A stretch of DNA of 13,661 bases, from NCBI GenBank assembly GCA_014804225.1, contig JAAVAF010000032.1, positions 1 through 13,661 of the forward strand. Reading direction: 5' to 3'. Position numbers and translations under genes: made by a program. The DNA comes from Lachnospiraceae bacterium (GTDB taxonomy: Bacteria > Bacillota > Clostridia > Lachnospirales > Lachnospiraceae). Below are positions 1 through 6,460 of the stretch, piece by piece (the first letter of the stretch is position 1; every line of letters begins with the position of its first letter). The notes under the pieces were generated by a model, which saw nothing but the letters and a program-made list of their open reading frames with translations, was not told the origin of the DNA and did no database searches.

Positions 1-12
1 ATAAATTTATGC

Positions 13-40
13 GGAGAATGCCCGCCTTTTGGCATTCTCT
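13..40 (+). terminator. Hairpin, possible terminator of an upstream gene
   Basis: GAGAATGCC pairs with GGCATTCTC around an 8-nt CGCCTTTT loop. Only a short, interrupted T-rich stretch follows, so it is a weak intrinsic terminator at best. It may close a gene lying left of the window or belong to the adjoining palindromic element. Confidence 0.4.
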
Positions 41-41
41 T

Positions 42-117
42 GTGTGAATACTTCTCCACGAAGCAGCCTTTGCTGCGAGTGAAAATTGCCATGGGCAATT
101 AGAAGTACTTTTCACAC
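42..117. repeat. Three-way-junction palindromic element
   Basis: The outer arms GTGTGAA (42-48) and TTCACAC (111-117) pair, followed by TACTTCT (49-55) with AGAAGTA (101-107), leaving a 3-nt bulge. Two hairpins sit inside: GCAGC/GCTGC (63-67/72-76) and AATTGCC/GGCAATT (84-90/94-100). The whole unit is nearly fully base-paired and sits between a hairpin and a promoter, as dispersed intergenic palindromes (REP/MITE-like) do. Whether it is repeated elsewhere in the genome cannot be seen here. It could instead be a structured RNA. Confidence 0.45.
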
Positions 118-141
118 TATTATTATATAGAAATTAGTGGA

Positions 142-170
142 TTGACACAACCCTCAAAAAATCCTATAAT
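142..170 (+). promoter_or_regulatory. Consensus sigma-A promoter for the transglutaminase-like gene
   Basis: TTGACA (142-147) and TATAAT (165-170) are separated by exactly 17 bp, so both boxes match the vegetative consensus perfectly. Transcription would begin near 177 and give a leader of about 90 nt before the ATG at 269. Confidence 0.8.
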
Positions 171-194
171 AAACTTGATTGAGTATTATAATTT

Positions 195-229
195 GACAAT
201 ATTATGCCCCTTTGGGCGTATGTATTGTC
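195..229 (+). promoter_or_regulatory. Leader hairpin upstream of the transglutaminase-like gene
   Basis: GACAATA (195-201) pairs with TATTGTC (223-229), enclosing GCCC (206-209) paired with GGGC (214-217). The hairpin lies within the predicted 5' leader, between the promoter and the ribosome site. No T-run follows, so it is not a terminator; a role in mRNA stability or regulator binding is possible but unproven. Confidence 0.4.
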
Positions 230-268
230 TATTGACATGATATCATACTGAAAAGAGGAGGTGTCAGT

Positions 269-1852
269 ATGCGTGAATTGGAAAAATTTCTTTATGAAAT
301 CGGTATATGGATTGCGATTTTACTTGTTCTTATTGCGATCTGTAACCACAATCCTGAGATTGCAAAGCAAATCGGAGCGAAACTGCCAAAGCAAAACGTC
401 CAGGAGGACACAGAGCAAGTTTTGGAAAAATATGTAATCCGAACGACCGTGACACAGGGGGAGCTGCCTGCAGCAGAGAGTCCCGATGACGAGGAGACGG
501 AAAAGAATTTAAGCATTCCGCCAAAAGTAGCGTCGCTTGCAGGATACATTCCCATTAAGTCAACCGGAACAGAAGTCACACAGGCAAAGGCAGACGAAAT
601 TCTTGCAACGCTCAGCAAAGGTGAAACGGGATCCGGACTTTCCTTTGACGAGGAGTTTTATCCGTATTACGGAATGCTCAATGACTCGCAGAAAGCACTT
701 TATCGCCAGATTTACGCAAACGCGGACGCGATGATAAAACACTTTGCACCGGTGGAGAACGTAACGGCAACCGATTTAAAGAATGCTTTTACCGCAGTGG
801 TTAATGACCACCCCGAGCTTTTCTGGGTGGAAACGGCATACAAATATCGTTATGTGCCGCTTGGACAGGTTGCGGATATTACACTTGTGTTTAACGTGAC
901 GGCAAATGATATAGACAATGCGAAGTCAGAATTTGCAGATGCTGCAAAGCTGATATTAGACGAAACATACGGGCATTATACTGATTATGAGAAAGAGCGC
1001 ATTGCACATGATGAGTTGATCAGCAAGGTGAAATATGATGCAAACGCGCCGATGAATCAGAGCGCATACAGTGCGCTGATCTATGGCAGGACCGTTTGTG
1101 CAGGTTATGCGAGAGCGCTTCAGTACATTTTACAGCAGTTAAAAATTCCATGCTATTATGTGACAGGCTATGCAGGTGAAAACCATGCATGGAATATTGT
1201 AAAGCTTGATGATGGTCAATACTACAACGTTGACAGCACATGGGACGACACCAATCCGAACACGTATGATTACTTTAACTGCTCGGATGCAGATTATGCG
1301 CGCAATCATGTGCGCAAGGATTTGTCGATTTATCTTCCGGCGTGCAAAGGAAATCGATACAGTGGATTGGAAGTGAATCCGTCTACACCTTCTTCCGGCA
1401 GCACAAATAATAATAATACGACGACAAGGCCGCAGACACCGTCGCAGTCAACAGGTACAACAACGACCACAACGACTACGACAACAACAACGACCACGAC
1501 GACTCCGGGAACAGTAGGAGAAGCAGTTGTTGAAAATAATACTGCAAATATTACAGTGCAGACCGTGCGCGGCAGTGAAGAAGGCTATATCGGAAGAATT
1601 GAAGATTATTATCTTACCTGCTTCGAAGCGATGATGAAGGCAAACAGCGATAATCCAAGTTTTGACATTGCCGTATACGATAAAGACCTCTGGGAGGACA
1701 TTTACGACGCATACGATGAAGGCGATTGTCAGGAAGGTTATATCGACCGGTATCTTGTCGAAAAGCATAGAAACAGTTGTATTATGAGTGTTACCGCATG
1801 GGAGCAGAGCGACGGAAGCTGGATGCTGCATCATGAGGCGCAGATACAATAA
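269..1852 (+). CDS. Membrane-anchored extracellular transglutaminase-like protein with poly-Thr linker
   Basis: The 527-residue protein starts at an ATG seven bases after AGGAGG (256-261). It has a short charged N-terminus, one membrane segment (about 11-25) and no clear signal-peptidase site, so it is probably anchored with the rest outside the cell. A transglutaminase-core (papain-like) domain lies around 235-345: Cys277 in TVCAGYA, His306 in ENHAWN and Asp322 in NVDSTWDD form the expected Cys-His-Asp triad. It is followed by a Ser/Asn/Thr-rich spacer with sixteen consecutive threonines (397-412) and a C-terminal domain of about 110 residues that I do not recognise. Family members act as cysteine peptidases or crosslinkers, often on the cell wall; the substrate here is unknown. 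A promoter and terminator isolate it as a single-gene unit. The fold is secure, the role is not. Confidence 0.85.
   Translation: MRELEKFLYEIGIWIAILLVLIAICNHNPEIAKQIGAKLPKQNVQEDTEQVLEKYVIRTTVTQGELPAAESPDDEETEKNLSIPPKVASLAGYIPIKSTGTEVTQAKADEILATLSKGETGSGLSFDEEFYPYYGMLNDSQKALYRQIYANADAMIKHFAPVENVTATDLKNAFTAVVNDHPELFWVETAYKYRYVPLGQVADITLVFNVTANDIDNAKSEFADAAKLILDETYGHYTDYEKERIAHDELISKVKYDANAPMNQSAYSALIYGRTVCAGYARALQYILQQLKIPCYYVTGYAGENHAWNIVKLDDGQYYNVDSTWDDTNPNTYDYFNCSDADYARNHVRKDLSIYLPACKGNRYSGLEVNPSTPSSGSTNNNNTTTRPQTPSQSTGTTTTTTTTTTTTTTTTPGTVGEAVVENNTANITVQTVRGSEEGYIGRIEDYYLTCFEAMMKANSDNPSFDIAVYDKDLWEDIYDAYDEGDCQEGYIDRYLVEKHRNSCIMSVTAWEQSDGSWMLHHEAQIQ
1457..1504 (+). repeat. ACN codon run encoding Thr16
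   Basis: Sixteen successive ACN codons use a mixture of ACA, ACG, ACC and ACT. Because the third position varies, the protein repeat is kept while the DNA is not a pure microsatellite. It separates the catalytic domain from the C-terminal domain and probably acts as an extended, possibly O-glycosylated wall-spanning linker (inference). Confidence 0.85.
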
Positions 1853-1863
1853 AGAAAGTAGAC

Positions 1864-1901
1864 AAAAGACGTTGAATTTTCAGCGTCTTTTGATTATTTT
1901 T
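1864..1901 (+). terminator. Intrinsic terminator of the transglutaminase-like gene
   Basis: AAAAGACG (1864-1871) pairs with CGTCTTTT (1884-1891), with a further TGAA/TTCA inner stem, followed by GATTATTTTT. It begins 11 bases after the TAA. The A-rich upstream arm means it could also work in the opposite direction. Confidence 0.85.
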
Positions 1902-1910
1902 AAAAAATTG

Positions 1911-1939
1911 TTGCAAAAATCAGAGAATTCACATATAAT
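1911..1939 (+). promoter_or_regulatory. Promoter of the abiF-associated RNA and abiF gene
   Basis: TTGCAA (1911-1916) and TATAAT (1934-1939) are spaced 17 bp apart. The predicted start is about 1946, giving first a short RNA that ends at the terminator at 1982-2008 and then, by read-through, the Abi_2 mRNA. I see no second promoter between the RNA and the gene. Confidence 0.75.
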
Positions 1940-1945
1940 AACAAT

Positions 1946-2008
1946 AACAGAGTTGCCCGAAGTCGTAAGGCATTGGGGACCAAGCTGAGTTCCGTACTCA
2001 GCTTTTTT
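1946..2008 (+). ncRNA. Structured small RNA upstream of abiF (abiF-motif-like)
   Basis: An RNA of about 63 nt is bounded by its own promoter and intrinsic terminator directly upstream of an Abi_2 gene. Three stems can form back to back without spacer: TGCC/GGCA (1954-1957/1969-1972, 11-nt loop), TTGG/CCAA (1973-1976/1980-1983, GGA loop) and GCTGAGT/ACTCAGC (1984-1990/1996-2002). GTC (1962-1964) in the first loop could pair with GAC (1978-1980) as an alternative or pseudoknot. A conserved RNA motif named abiF is known, as I recall, from comparative genomics at this position next to Abi_2 genes. I assign it by position and architecture; I cannot run a covariance model. The likely role is to restrain or guide the HEPN ribonuclease encoded downstream. 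Confidence 0.7.
1982..2008 (+). terminator. Terminator between the small RNA and abiF
   Basis: AAGCTGAGT (1982-1990) pairs perfectly with ACTCAGCTT (1996-2004) around TCCGT, followed directly by a T-run to 2008. It lies 41 bases before the abiF start, so most transcripts should end here and only read-through would express the protein. Confidence 0.85.
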
Positions 2009-2049
2009 ACTATATAAAAAAATTCTTTTTATGATACAGGAGATATTGT

Positions 2050-2940
2050 ATGGATTTAAAGAAACCTTTAACATTTGAAGAACAACTTCAAAAATTAAAA
2101 AAGCATGGTATTGTAATTTCTGATGAATCCAAAGCGATACAAGTATTGAAAGAGATAAATTACTATCGCTTCACTGGGTATACACTTCAATTTAGAGTGA
2201 ATCCTAAGAACAGCAATTATATTTCGGGAACAAGTTTTGAAAGTGTGTATCATATTTATTTGGCAGATGAAAGATTGCGCGATTTATTCAGAATGTATAT
2301 TGAAAAAGTTGAGATTTATTATAGAACGCAGATTTCATATGGATTTTCTATTGCAAAATGTACAGTGCCGCCATATGATCAGCATTATGATAAGAATAAC
2401 TTTTATAATGAAACAGGTTATCAGGAGGTTATCGATAACTTTAAGCGTGAAGCAAATTATTATAAGGATAGTTTGATTGTTAAGCATCATAAATCAAAAT
2501 ATGCGAATAAAATGCCTTTGTGGGTAATGGTTGAGTTGATGTCGTTTTCGAACTTATCCAAGTTGTACAGCGCAATGTATTTTTCGGAGAAAGATGTGAT
2601 TGCGAAAGCTGTAGGGGCAGGGAGAGATACCTTAGAAAATCATTTGCATTGTCTGGCAGTATTGAGGAATAAATGCGCCCATGCAGCAAGACTGTATAAT
2701 ACAGAATTTAATCCGCCTGCAAAGTTTACGAAATCATTTTTGCGTGGACATCCAGAGGTTCGTAATAATTCATTGTTTGCATATGCTTTGGTTTTGTTAA
2801 AGAGATTACCGGATCCAAAAAGTAAACGGGAATTGGTTTCCGCGATTCAAGTAGTTATAGAGGAATTTAAAGAAGACATTGATATGGGATTAATTGGCTT
2901 TCCGAACAATTATATGGAAATCCTTAATAATAATATTTAA
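2050..2940 (+). CDS. abiF: Abi_2 family (AbiD/AbiF) HEPN abortive-infection protein
   Basis: The 296-residue protein begins at an ATG six bases after AGGAGA (2038-2043), a typical length for Abi_2 proteins. Family marks in order are KPLTFEEQLQKLKKHGI at residues 5-21, NYYRFTGY at 37-44, a region of predicted helices, and LRNKCAHAARLYN at 205-217. Arg206-Asn207...His211 forms the RNxxxH motif of HEPN ribonucleases, so the active site looks intact. Known Abi_2 members stop phage infection or act as RNA-controlled toxins, and related HEPN proteins have been discussed as ancestors of Cas13. The gene is more AT-rich than the flanking genes and sits in a cassette closed by terminators on both sides, which suggests horizontal acquisition. 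The small RNA just upstream is probably its partner. The family is secure; the RNA target and trigger are unknown. Confidence 0.88.
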   Translation: MDLKKPLTFEEQLQKLKKHGIVISDESKAIQVLKEINYYRFTGYTLQFRVNPKNSNYISGTSFESVYHIYLADERLRDLFRMYIEKVEIYYRTQISYGFSIAKCTVPPYDQHYDKNNFYNETGYQEVIDNFKREANYYKDSLIVKHHKSKYANKMPLWVMVELMSFSNLSKLYSAMYFSEKDVIAKAVGAGRDTLENHLHCLAVLRNKCAHAARLYNTEFNPPAKFTKSFLRGHPEVRNNSLFAYALVLLKRLPDPKSKRELVSAIQVVIEEFKEDIDMGLIGFPNNYMEILNNNI

Positions 2941-3003
2941 CAGGACTAAGATGGTTTTAAGACAGGCAAGTGCAGAATAGATTACCATAATCCTGATTAT
3001 AAT

Positions 3004-3037
3004 AAGTGCAGTGGTTTTTGAATCACTGCACTTTTTT
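3004..3037 (+). terminator. Intrinsic terminator closing the abiF cassette
   Basis: AAGTGCAGTG (3004-3013) pairs with CACTGCACTT (3024-3033), followed by a T-run to 3037. It lies 64 bases after the abiF stop. A smaller hairpin, ATAATC/GATTAT (2987-3000), precedes it. Confidence 0.88.
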
Positions 3038-3049
3038 GTCCAATAAGAC

Positions 3050-3066
3050 GACGCGCAAAGCGTGTC
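3050..3066. repeat. Small GC-rich hairpin with AAA loop
   Basis: GACGCGC (3050-3056) pairs with GCGTGTC (3060-3066) with one G-T pair around an AAA loop. It lies between the abiF terminator and the next gene. No T-run follows on either side. Similar GC-AAA-GC hairpins occur elsewhere in the window. Confidence 0.4.
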
Positions 3067-3122
3067 AACATTTGATTTCATAGAAAAGTGCGACAGCGTA
3101 TATTATTTAGGGAGAAGTCGGC

Positions 3123-4214
3123 ATGGATTTTTGGAAACGCAACGATTATCAGAAAGTGGTCATCTATATTGTGACATGCGTGTCAGTTTTATTCATACTG
3201 AAATACATTTTGCCATATTTTCTGCCGCTTGTAGTGGCGCTTTTGATCGTGGTACCGTTACAGCGCTTTTGTGTGCACAGGGAAGAAAAAAGGATTGCGA
3301 GGGGAAAACGCAGCCTTCTGTATAAAGGGAATCAAAAAGGCGTTATGGCAGGAGGGATTCTGTTCGGGATTATCCTCGCGGTAGCACTTCTGATTGTGGG
3401 AATTAGCACATTTCTCATAAGCAGGGCAAGAAACATTATACAGGATGTGGGATTTATCACGGAAAGCATTTCGCAAATTATTTATGACACAAGTGTCAGA
3501 ATTGAAACTTTCTGGGGATTTCATGAAGGCACAGTAAGCCGTTGGATTGAAGGGCGGATATCTGAGATTGTAAACAGTGTGGTACACTCAGGAAACGGAT
3601 TTTTAAGCGGAAGCCTTAGATACTTATCGGTAGCAGGGCGCATTGGAACGTTTATCCTCGTAAGCTTCATCTGCGTCGTGCTTTTTGCAAGAGAAATCGA
3701 ACAGTGGCAGCAGGGACTTTTGAATCTCGCAACATTAGAGCCGGCAATAGACCGTCTTCTTTCCATTATTATCCGAATCGGAAAAAAACTTGGCGGCATG
3801 ATCAAAACCTATGCAAAAACACAGTCCATTATTTTAATCTGCATCAGCGCGACAGCCACCGTGGGACTTTACATTGGAGGTGTCAAAGATGCATATTCTT
3901 ACGGACTTTTGGCAGGAGTAATGGACTTTCTGCCTTTTATCGGCACGGGAATTATCCTTATTCCGATTGGTGTCGTTTGCTTAATTCAGGGGGAAGTTTT
4001 CAGCGGCATTGCAGTGATTATCACATACGTTATCTGTATAATGATAAGAGAACTTTTAGAACCGAGACTTTTGGGAAACGGACTGCGTTTTTCGCCTGTT
4101 GCCGTGCTGATTTCCGTCTATGCAGGTGTGCTTTTTTACGGAATCGGCGGTGTCGTTCTTGGTCCCGTAACATTACTTGTTTTAGTGGAACTCGGAAAAG
4201 AAATGTTTTGTTAA
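3123..4214 (+). CDS. AI-2E/UPF0118 (YtvI/PerM-like) polytopic membrane protein
   Basis: The 363-residue protein starts at an ATG eight bases after AGGGAG (3109-3114). Hydrophobic segments lie near 12-46 (two), 76-100, 173-190, 234-252, 258-290 and 296-308, with a pair at 325-358, which fits the usual eight-helix layout of the family. The hallmark C-terminal half is present: GVMDFLPFIGTG at 265-276, the EPRLLGNGLRFSP stretch from Glu313, and the Gly-rich GIGGVVLGP at 340-348. Family members include the autoinducer-2 exporter TqsA, putative permeases and the sporulation protein YtvI; in Clostridia the sporulation-related type is common. No neighbouring gene indicates a substrate. It appears to be a single-gene unit. 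The family is secure, but the transported compound cannot be told from the sequence. Confidence 0.85.
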   Translation: MDFWKRNDYQKVVIYIVTCVSVLFILKYILPYFLPLVVALLIVVPLQRFCVHREEKRIARGKRSLLYKGNQKGVMAGGILFGIILAVALLIVGISTFLISRARNIIQDVGFITESISQIIYDTSVRIETFWGFHEGTVSRWIEGRISEIVNSVVHSGNGFLSGSLRYLSVAGRIGTFILVSFICVVLFAREIEQWQQGLLNLATLEPAIDRLLSIIIRIGKKLGGMIKTYAKTQSIILICISATATVGLYIGGVKDAYSYGLLAGVMDFLPFIGTGIILIPIGVVCLIQGEVFSGIAVIITYVICIMIRELLEPRLLGNGLRFSPVAVLISVYAGVLFYGIGGVVLGPVTLLVLVELGKEMFC

Positions 4215-4259
4215 ATACTTCATAGATTGACAGAAACAAAGGTGGAATATTTTTAAAAA

Positions 4260-4289
4260 TTCACAAAAATAAATAACAGATTTTATACA
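4260..4289 (+). promoter_or_regulatory. Possible promoter of the chemoreceptor gene
   Basis: TTCACA (4260-4265) and TATACA (4284-4289) are 18 bp apart in an AT-rich 203-bp intergenic stretch. No flagellar sigma-D type element (TAAA with GCCGATAA) is evident. The call is weak because the region is generally AT-rich. Confidence 0.35.
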
Positions 4290-4417
4290 ATATTTATGTA
4301 GAAAAATGAATTCAAAATACAGACAATTTATCGAAAAAGGTGTAAAATATTAAGGGATGTTCTGCAATGACAGCGTAAGAAATACAGAGCATAATAATAC
4401 ACTTTGGAGGTAAATCA

Positions 4418-6142
4418 ATGAAAAATATGAGTATCCGTTTTAAGATTTTGATTCCCGTTTGTATTTTAGGAATCCTTGCGATTTTGATTGCCGCGTATGA
4501 CAGTGCGAGCGTAGATTCTATGCAGGATGGCATCATAGAATTGCAGCAGGTTGGGATTGGAGCGCTTTCCGCACTGGATCAGACATCGATTGCGACACAA
4601 AAAATGGGAAAAATGGCGCTTGCTTATACACAGCTTCAAGGGGAAGGAAGAGAAGCTGTATGGGGACAGGTTGAGAGCGCGAATGCCACAATAGAAGAAC
4701 AGCTTGCGATAGCAAGGTCGCTCTTGACAAGTGACGGCGCGCAGGAGGGGCTGAATGCGATAAAAGCTGCCACGGACGAGCTGTACAGCACGGTAAAACA
4801 TCTCAAAGAATGTGTGGACAGTGGCGATACGGAACAGGTATCACAGATCATAAGAAACGATATGAATACCGTTTCGACTGCCGCGGAATCTGTGATTAAT
4901 GAGGTCATTAATTACAATTATGCCGATATTGAGGAAATCAGTACATACCAGCATAAAGTATATGTATGGGCGTCTGTCATTTCAACCGTGTTTGTCATCT
5001 TGCTGATTGCGACATTCATTTTTACCGTTATCATTATTAATACATATGTCATCGCACGTCTGCGCAGACATACCATAAAGATTGATGAAATCATTAGCAG
5101 CATTGAGCGCGGAGAGGGCGATTTGTCCTTGCGGCTTACGATTTCTAATAATGACGAGCTCGGAAGACTTGCCGTAAACATGAACCGCTTTATGGAAGTG
5201 CTTGAACGCGTAATGAATAAGCTGAATGAGGATTCTGCTTCCCTTGACAAAATTGTAACAAATGTTACGGAAAAAGCGGCGAACGCAAATACCAATGCGT
5301 GTGACGTATCTGCGGTAACAGAAGAGCTTTCTGCAACCATGGAAGAGATTGCGGCGACTACGGCAGGTGTCGATCAGAACGCGATGGATGTAATGCACGA
5401 ACTCAACGAGATGCAAAAGTCAACGGATGATATCGTTGTCTATGCAAATGAAATGAAAGAAAGAGCAACTGCACTCGAGCAGTCCGCATCAGAAAATAAA
5501 CGCAATACCATTAAAATGGTAGCGCCAATTATCGAAAAAATTAAAGCAGCAATTGAAAACAGCAAGGAAATTGAGAAAATCAGTTCGCTTACCGACGAAA
5601 TTCTCTCGATTTCAAGCCAGACTAATCTCCTTGCACTCAACGCGTCGATTGAGGCGGCAAGAGCAGGTGAAGCAGGAAAGGGCTTTGCAGTGGTTGCTGA
5701 TGAAATCAGACAGCTCGCGGATTCAAGCCGCGAAACGGCAAACAATATCCAGCTGATTAACGGTACTGTATTGACCTTGGTACAGGATCTGATCGATAAT
5801 TCCAGAGAAATTACCGGATATCTTGAAGGAACGGTACTCAACGATTACAATAACTTTGTTTCAAGCGGAAAGCAGTACCGCGACGATGCAGAGCACGTTG
5901 ATTCCGAGATGACAATCTATGCGGAGCGCTCTACGGAAATCACAAATACCGTTTCCAGAATGGTTGAGTCGATTAACGGCATTACAAGAGCCGTTGACGA
6001 GAGTGCAAACGGCGTAACCAACGTGGCGGAAAGTATTCAGATGTTGGTAAGCGAGGTGGAGGTTGTCAACTCGGAAATGATACAGAATGCTGAGATTGCT
6101 TGCAGCTTGAGAGAAGAAGTGCAGCGGTTTAAAATTGACTAA
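4418..6142 (+). CDS. Methyl-accepting chemotaxis protein
   Basis: The 574-residue protein starts at an ATG seven bases after GGAGG (4406-4410). It has a first membrane helix at about 7-26, an extracellular helical sensor region (27-183) resembling a four-helix-bundle domain, a second membrane helix at about 184-208, a HAMP domain at about 209-262 and a long cytoplasmic coiled coil. The signalling tip is clear at about 394-437, with SSQTNLLALNASIEAARAGE followed by KGFAVVADEIRQLA, the contact site for CheA and CheW. There is no C-terminal NWETF-like receptor pentapeptide, which is normal in Firmicutes. The ligand cannot be predicted. No che or flagellar genes lie beside it, so it is an orphan receptor, but its presence implies that the organism is motile or that its ancestors were. 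Confidence 0.95.
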   Translation: MKNMSIRFKILIPVCILGILAILIAAYDSASVDSMQDGIIELQQVGIGALSALDQTSIATQKMGKMALAYTQLQGEGREAVWGQVESANATIEEQLAIARSLLTSDGAQEGLNAIKAATDELYSTVKHLKECVDSGDTEQVSQIIRNDMNTVSTAAESVINEVINYNYADIEEISTYQHKVYVWASVISTVFVILLIATFIFTVIIINTYVIARLRRHTIKIDEIISSIERGEGDLSLRLTISNNDELGRLAVNMNRFMEVLERVMNKLNEDSASLDKIVTNVTEKAANANTNACDVSAVTEELSATMEEIAATTAGVDQNAMDVMHELNEMQKSTDDIVVYANEMKERATALEQSASENKRNTIKMVAPIIEKIKAAIENSKEIEKISSLTDEILSISSQTNLLALNASIEAARAGEAGKGFAVVADEIRQLADSSRETANNIQLINGTVLTLVQDLIDNSREITGYLEGTVLNDYNNFVSSGKQYRDDAEHVDSEMTIYAERSTEITNTVSRMVESINGITRAVDESANGVTNVAESIQMLVSEVEVVNSEMIQNAEIACSLREEVQRFKID

Positions 6143-6155
6143 GGGAGTCAATTTT
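6131..6155 (+). terminator. Hairpin overlapping the chemoreceptor stop codon
   Basis: AAAATTGACT (6131-6140) pairs perfectly with AGTCAATTTT (6146-6155) around AAGGG. The stop codon TAA starts at 6140, inside the structure. A T6 run appears ten bases later (6163-6168) rather than directly after the stem, so termination strength is uncertain. Confidence 0.6.
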
Positions 6156-6195
6156 AACATAGATTTTTTACATAGTAACAATTTAATAAGGATTC

Positions 6196-6214
6196 CCGGG
6201 GCGAAAAGCCCCGG
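6196..6214 (+). other. GC-rich hairpin preceding the TPP aptamer
   Basis: CCGGGGC (6196-6202) pairs perfectly with GCCCCGG (6208-6214) around GAAAA. It sits immediately 5' of the aptamer P1 stem and could stack on it or protect the transcript's 5' end. It is not part of the canonical TPP fold. Confidence 0.55.
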
Positions 6215-6215
6215 A

Positions 6216-6290
6216 GCTTGCTAGGGGTGCGCATATGCTGAGATTTTACCCTCATTACCTGAACCAGATAATACTGGCGTAGGGAAGCAA
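6216..6290 (+). ncRNA. TPP riboswitch aptamer (THI element)
   Basis: The aptamer core is recognisable: AGGGGTGC (6223-6230), CTGAGA (6238-6243), ACCC (6248-6251) pairing with GGGT (P2), and the segment GAACCAGATAATACTGGCGTAGGGA (6261-6285; CCAG/CTGG form the pyrophosphate-sensor stem). TTGCT (6218-6222) pairs with AGCAA (6286-6290) as P1. The P3 arm is very short. It senses thiamine pyrophosphate and controls thiT downstream, where high TPP should switch expression off. Confidence 0.95.
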
Positions 6291-6417
6291 CCATGAAGAG
6301 AATTTCTAAGTCCGCAAAGGACGCGAACTAAGAAATTCTAGGGTCTGACGACCGCCCTTCATGGCGGAAGAATGACAGAGTCATTCTTCCCGATAACACG
6401 ACGTTTTTGGCGTTGTG
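6291..6417 (+). other. Highly structured insertion between TPP aptamer and expression platform
   Basis: This 127-nt segment is almost entirely paired. CCATGAAG (6291-6298) pairs with CTTCATGG (6357-6364) and encloses AGAATTTCT/AGAAATTCT (6299-6307/6331-6339), GTCC/GGAC (6310-6313/6319-6322) and GGTC/GACC (6342-6345/6350-6353), a three-way junction. Next come a perfect 11-bp hairpin GGAAGAATGAC/GTCATTCTTCC (6366-6376/6380-6390) and CACGACG/CGTTGTG (6397-6403/6411-6417). It has no open reading frame and no known RNA that I can name. Confidence 0.55.
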
Positions 6418-6424
6418 GTGCGGC

Positions 6425-6460
6425 ACCTCCTGGTAAACACATTACTAAGGAGGTTTTTTT
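6425..6460 (+). terminator. Riboswitch terminator that also sequesters the thiT ribosome site
   Basis: ACCTCCT (6425-6431) pairs with AGGAGGT (6448-6454), followed by a T-run that ends at 6460, one base before the thiT ATG. The downstream arm is the Shine-Dalgarno sequence itself, so the same helix can end transcription and block translation. A competing hairpin, GGTG/CACC (6417-6420/6424-6427), shares the anti-SD bases and could act as an antiterminator. Confidence 0.75.

Noticed and set aside
1448..1849. Minus-strand open frame of 133 codons opposite the transglutaminase-like gene
   Set aside because: It is the mirror of the Thr16 tract and C-terminal domain, encodes low-complexity Cys/Arg-rich sequence and has no ribosome site. 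It is a shadow frame.
4918..5340. Long minus-strand frames opposite the chemoreceptor gene (also 4982-5416 and 5440-5841)
   Set aside because: They are Ser- and Ile-rich mirror translations of the coiled-coil gene, without initiation signals or domains.
6131..6155. Operator for the TPP/thiT unit
   Set aside because: The perfect dyad overlaps the chemoreceptor stop codon and is better explained as its 3'-end hairpin.
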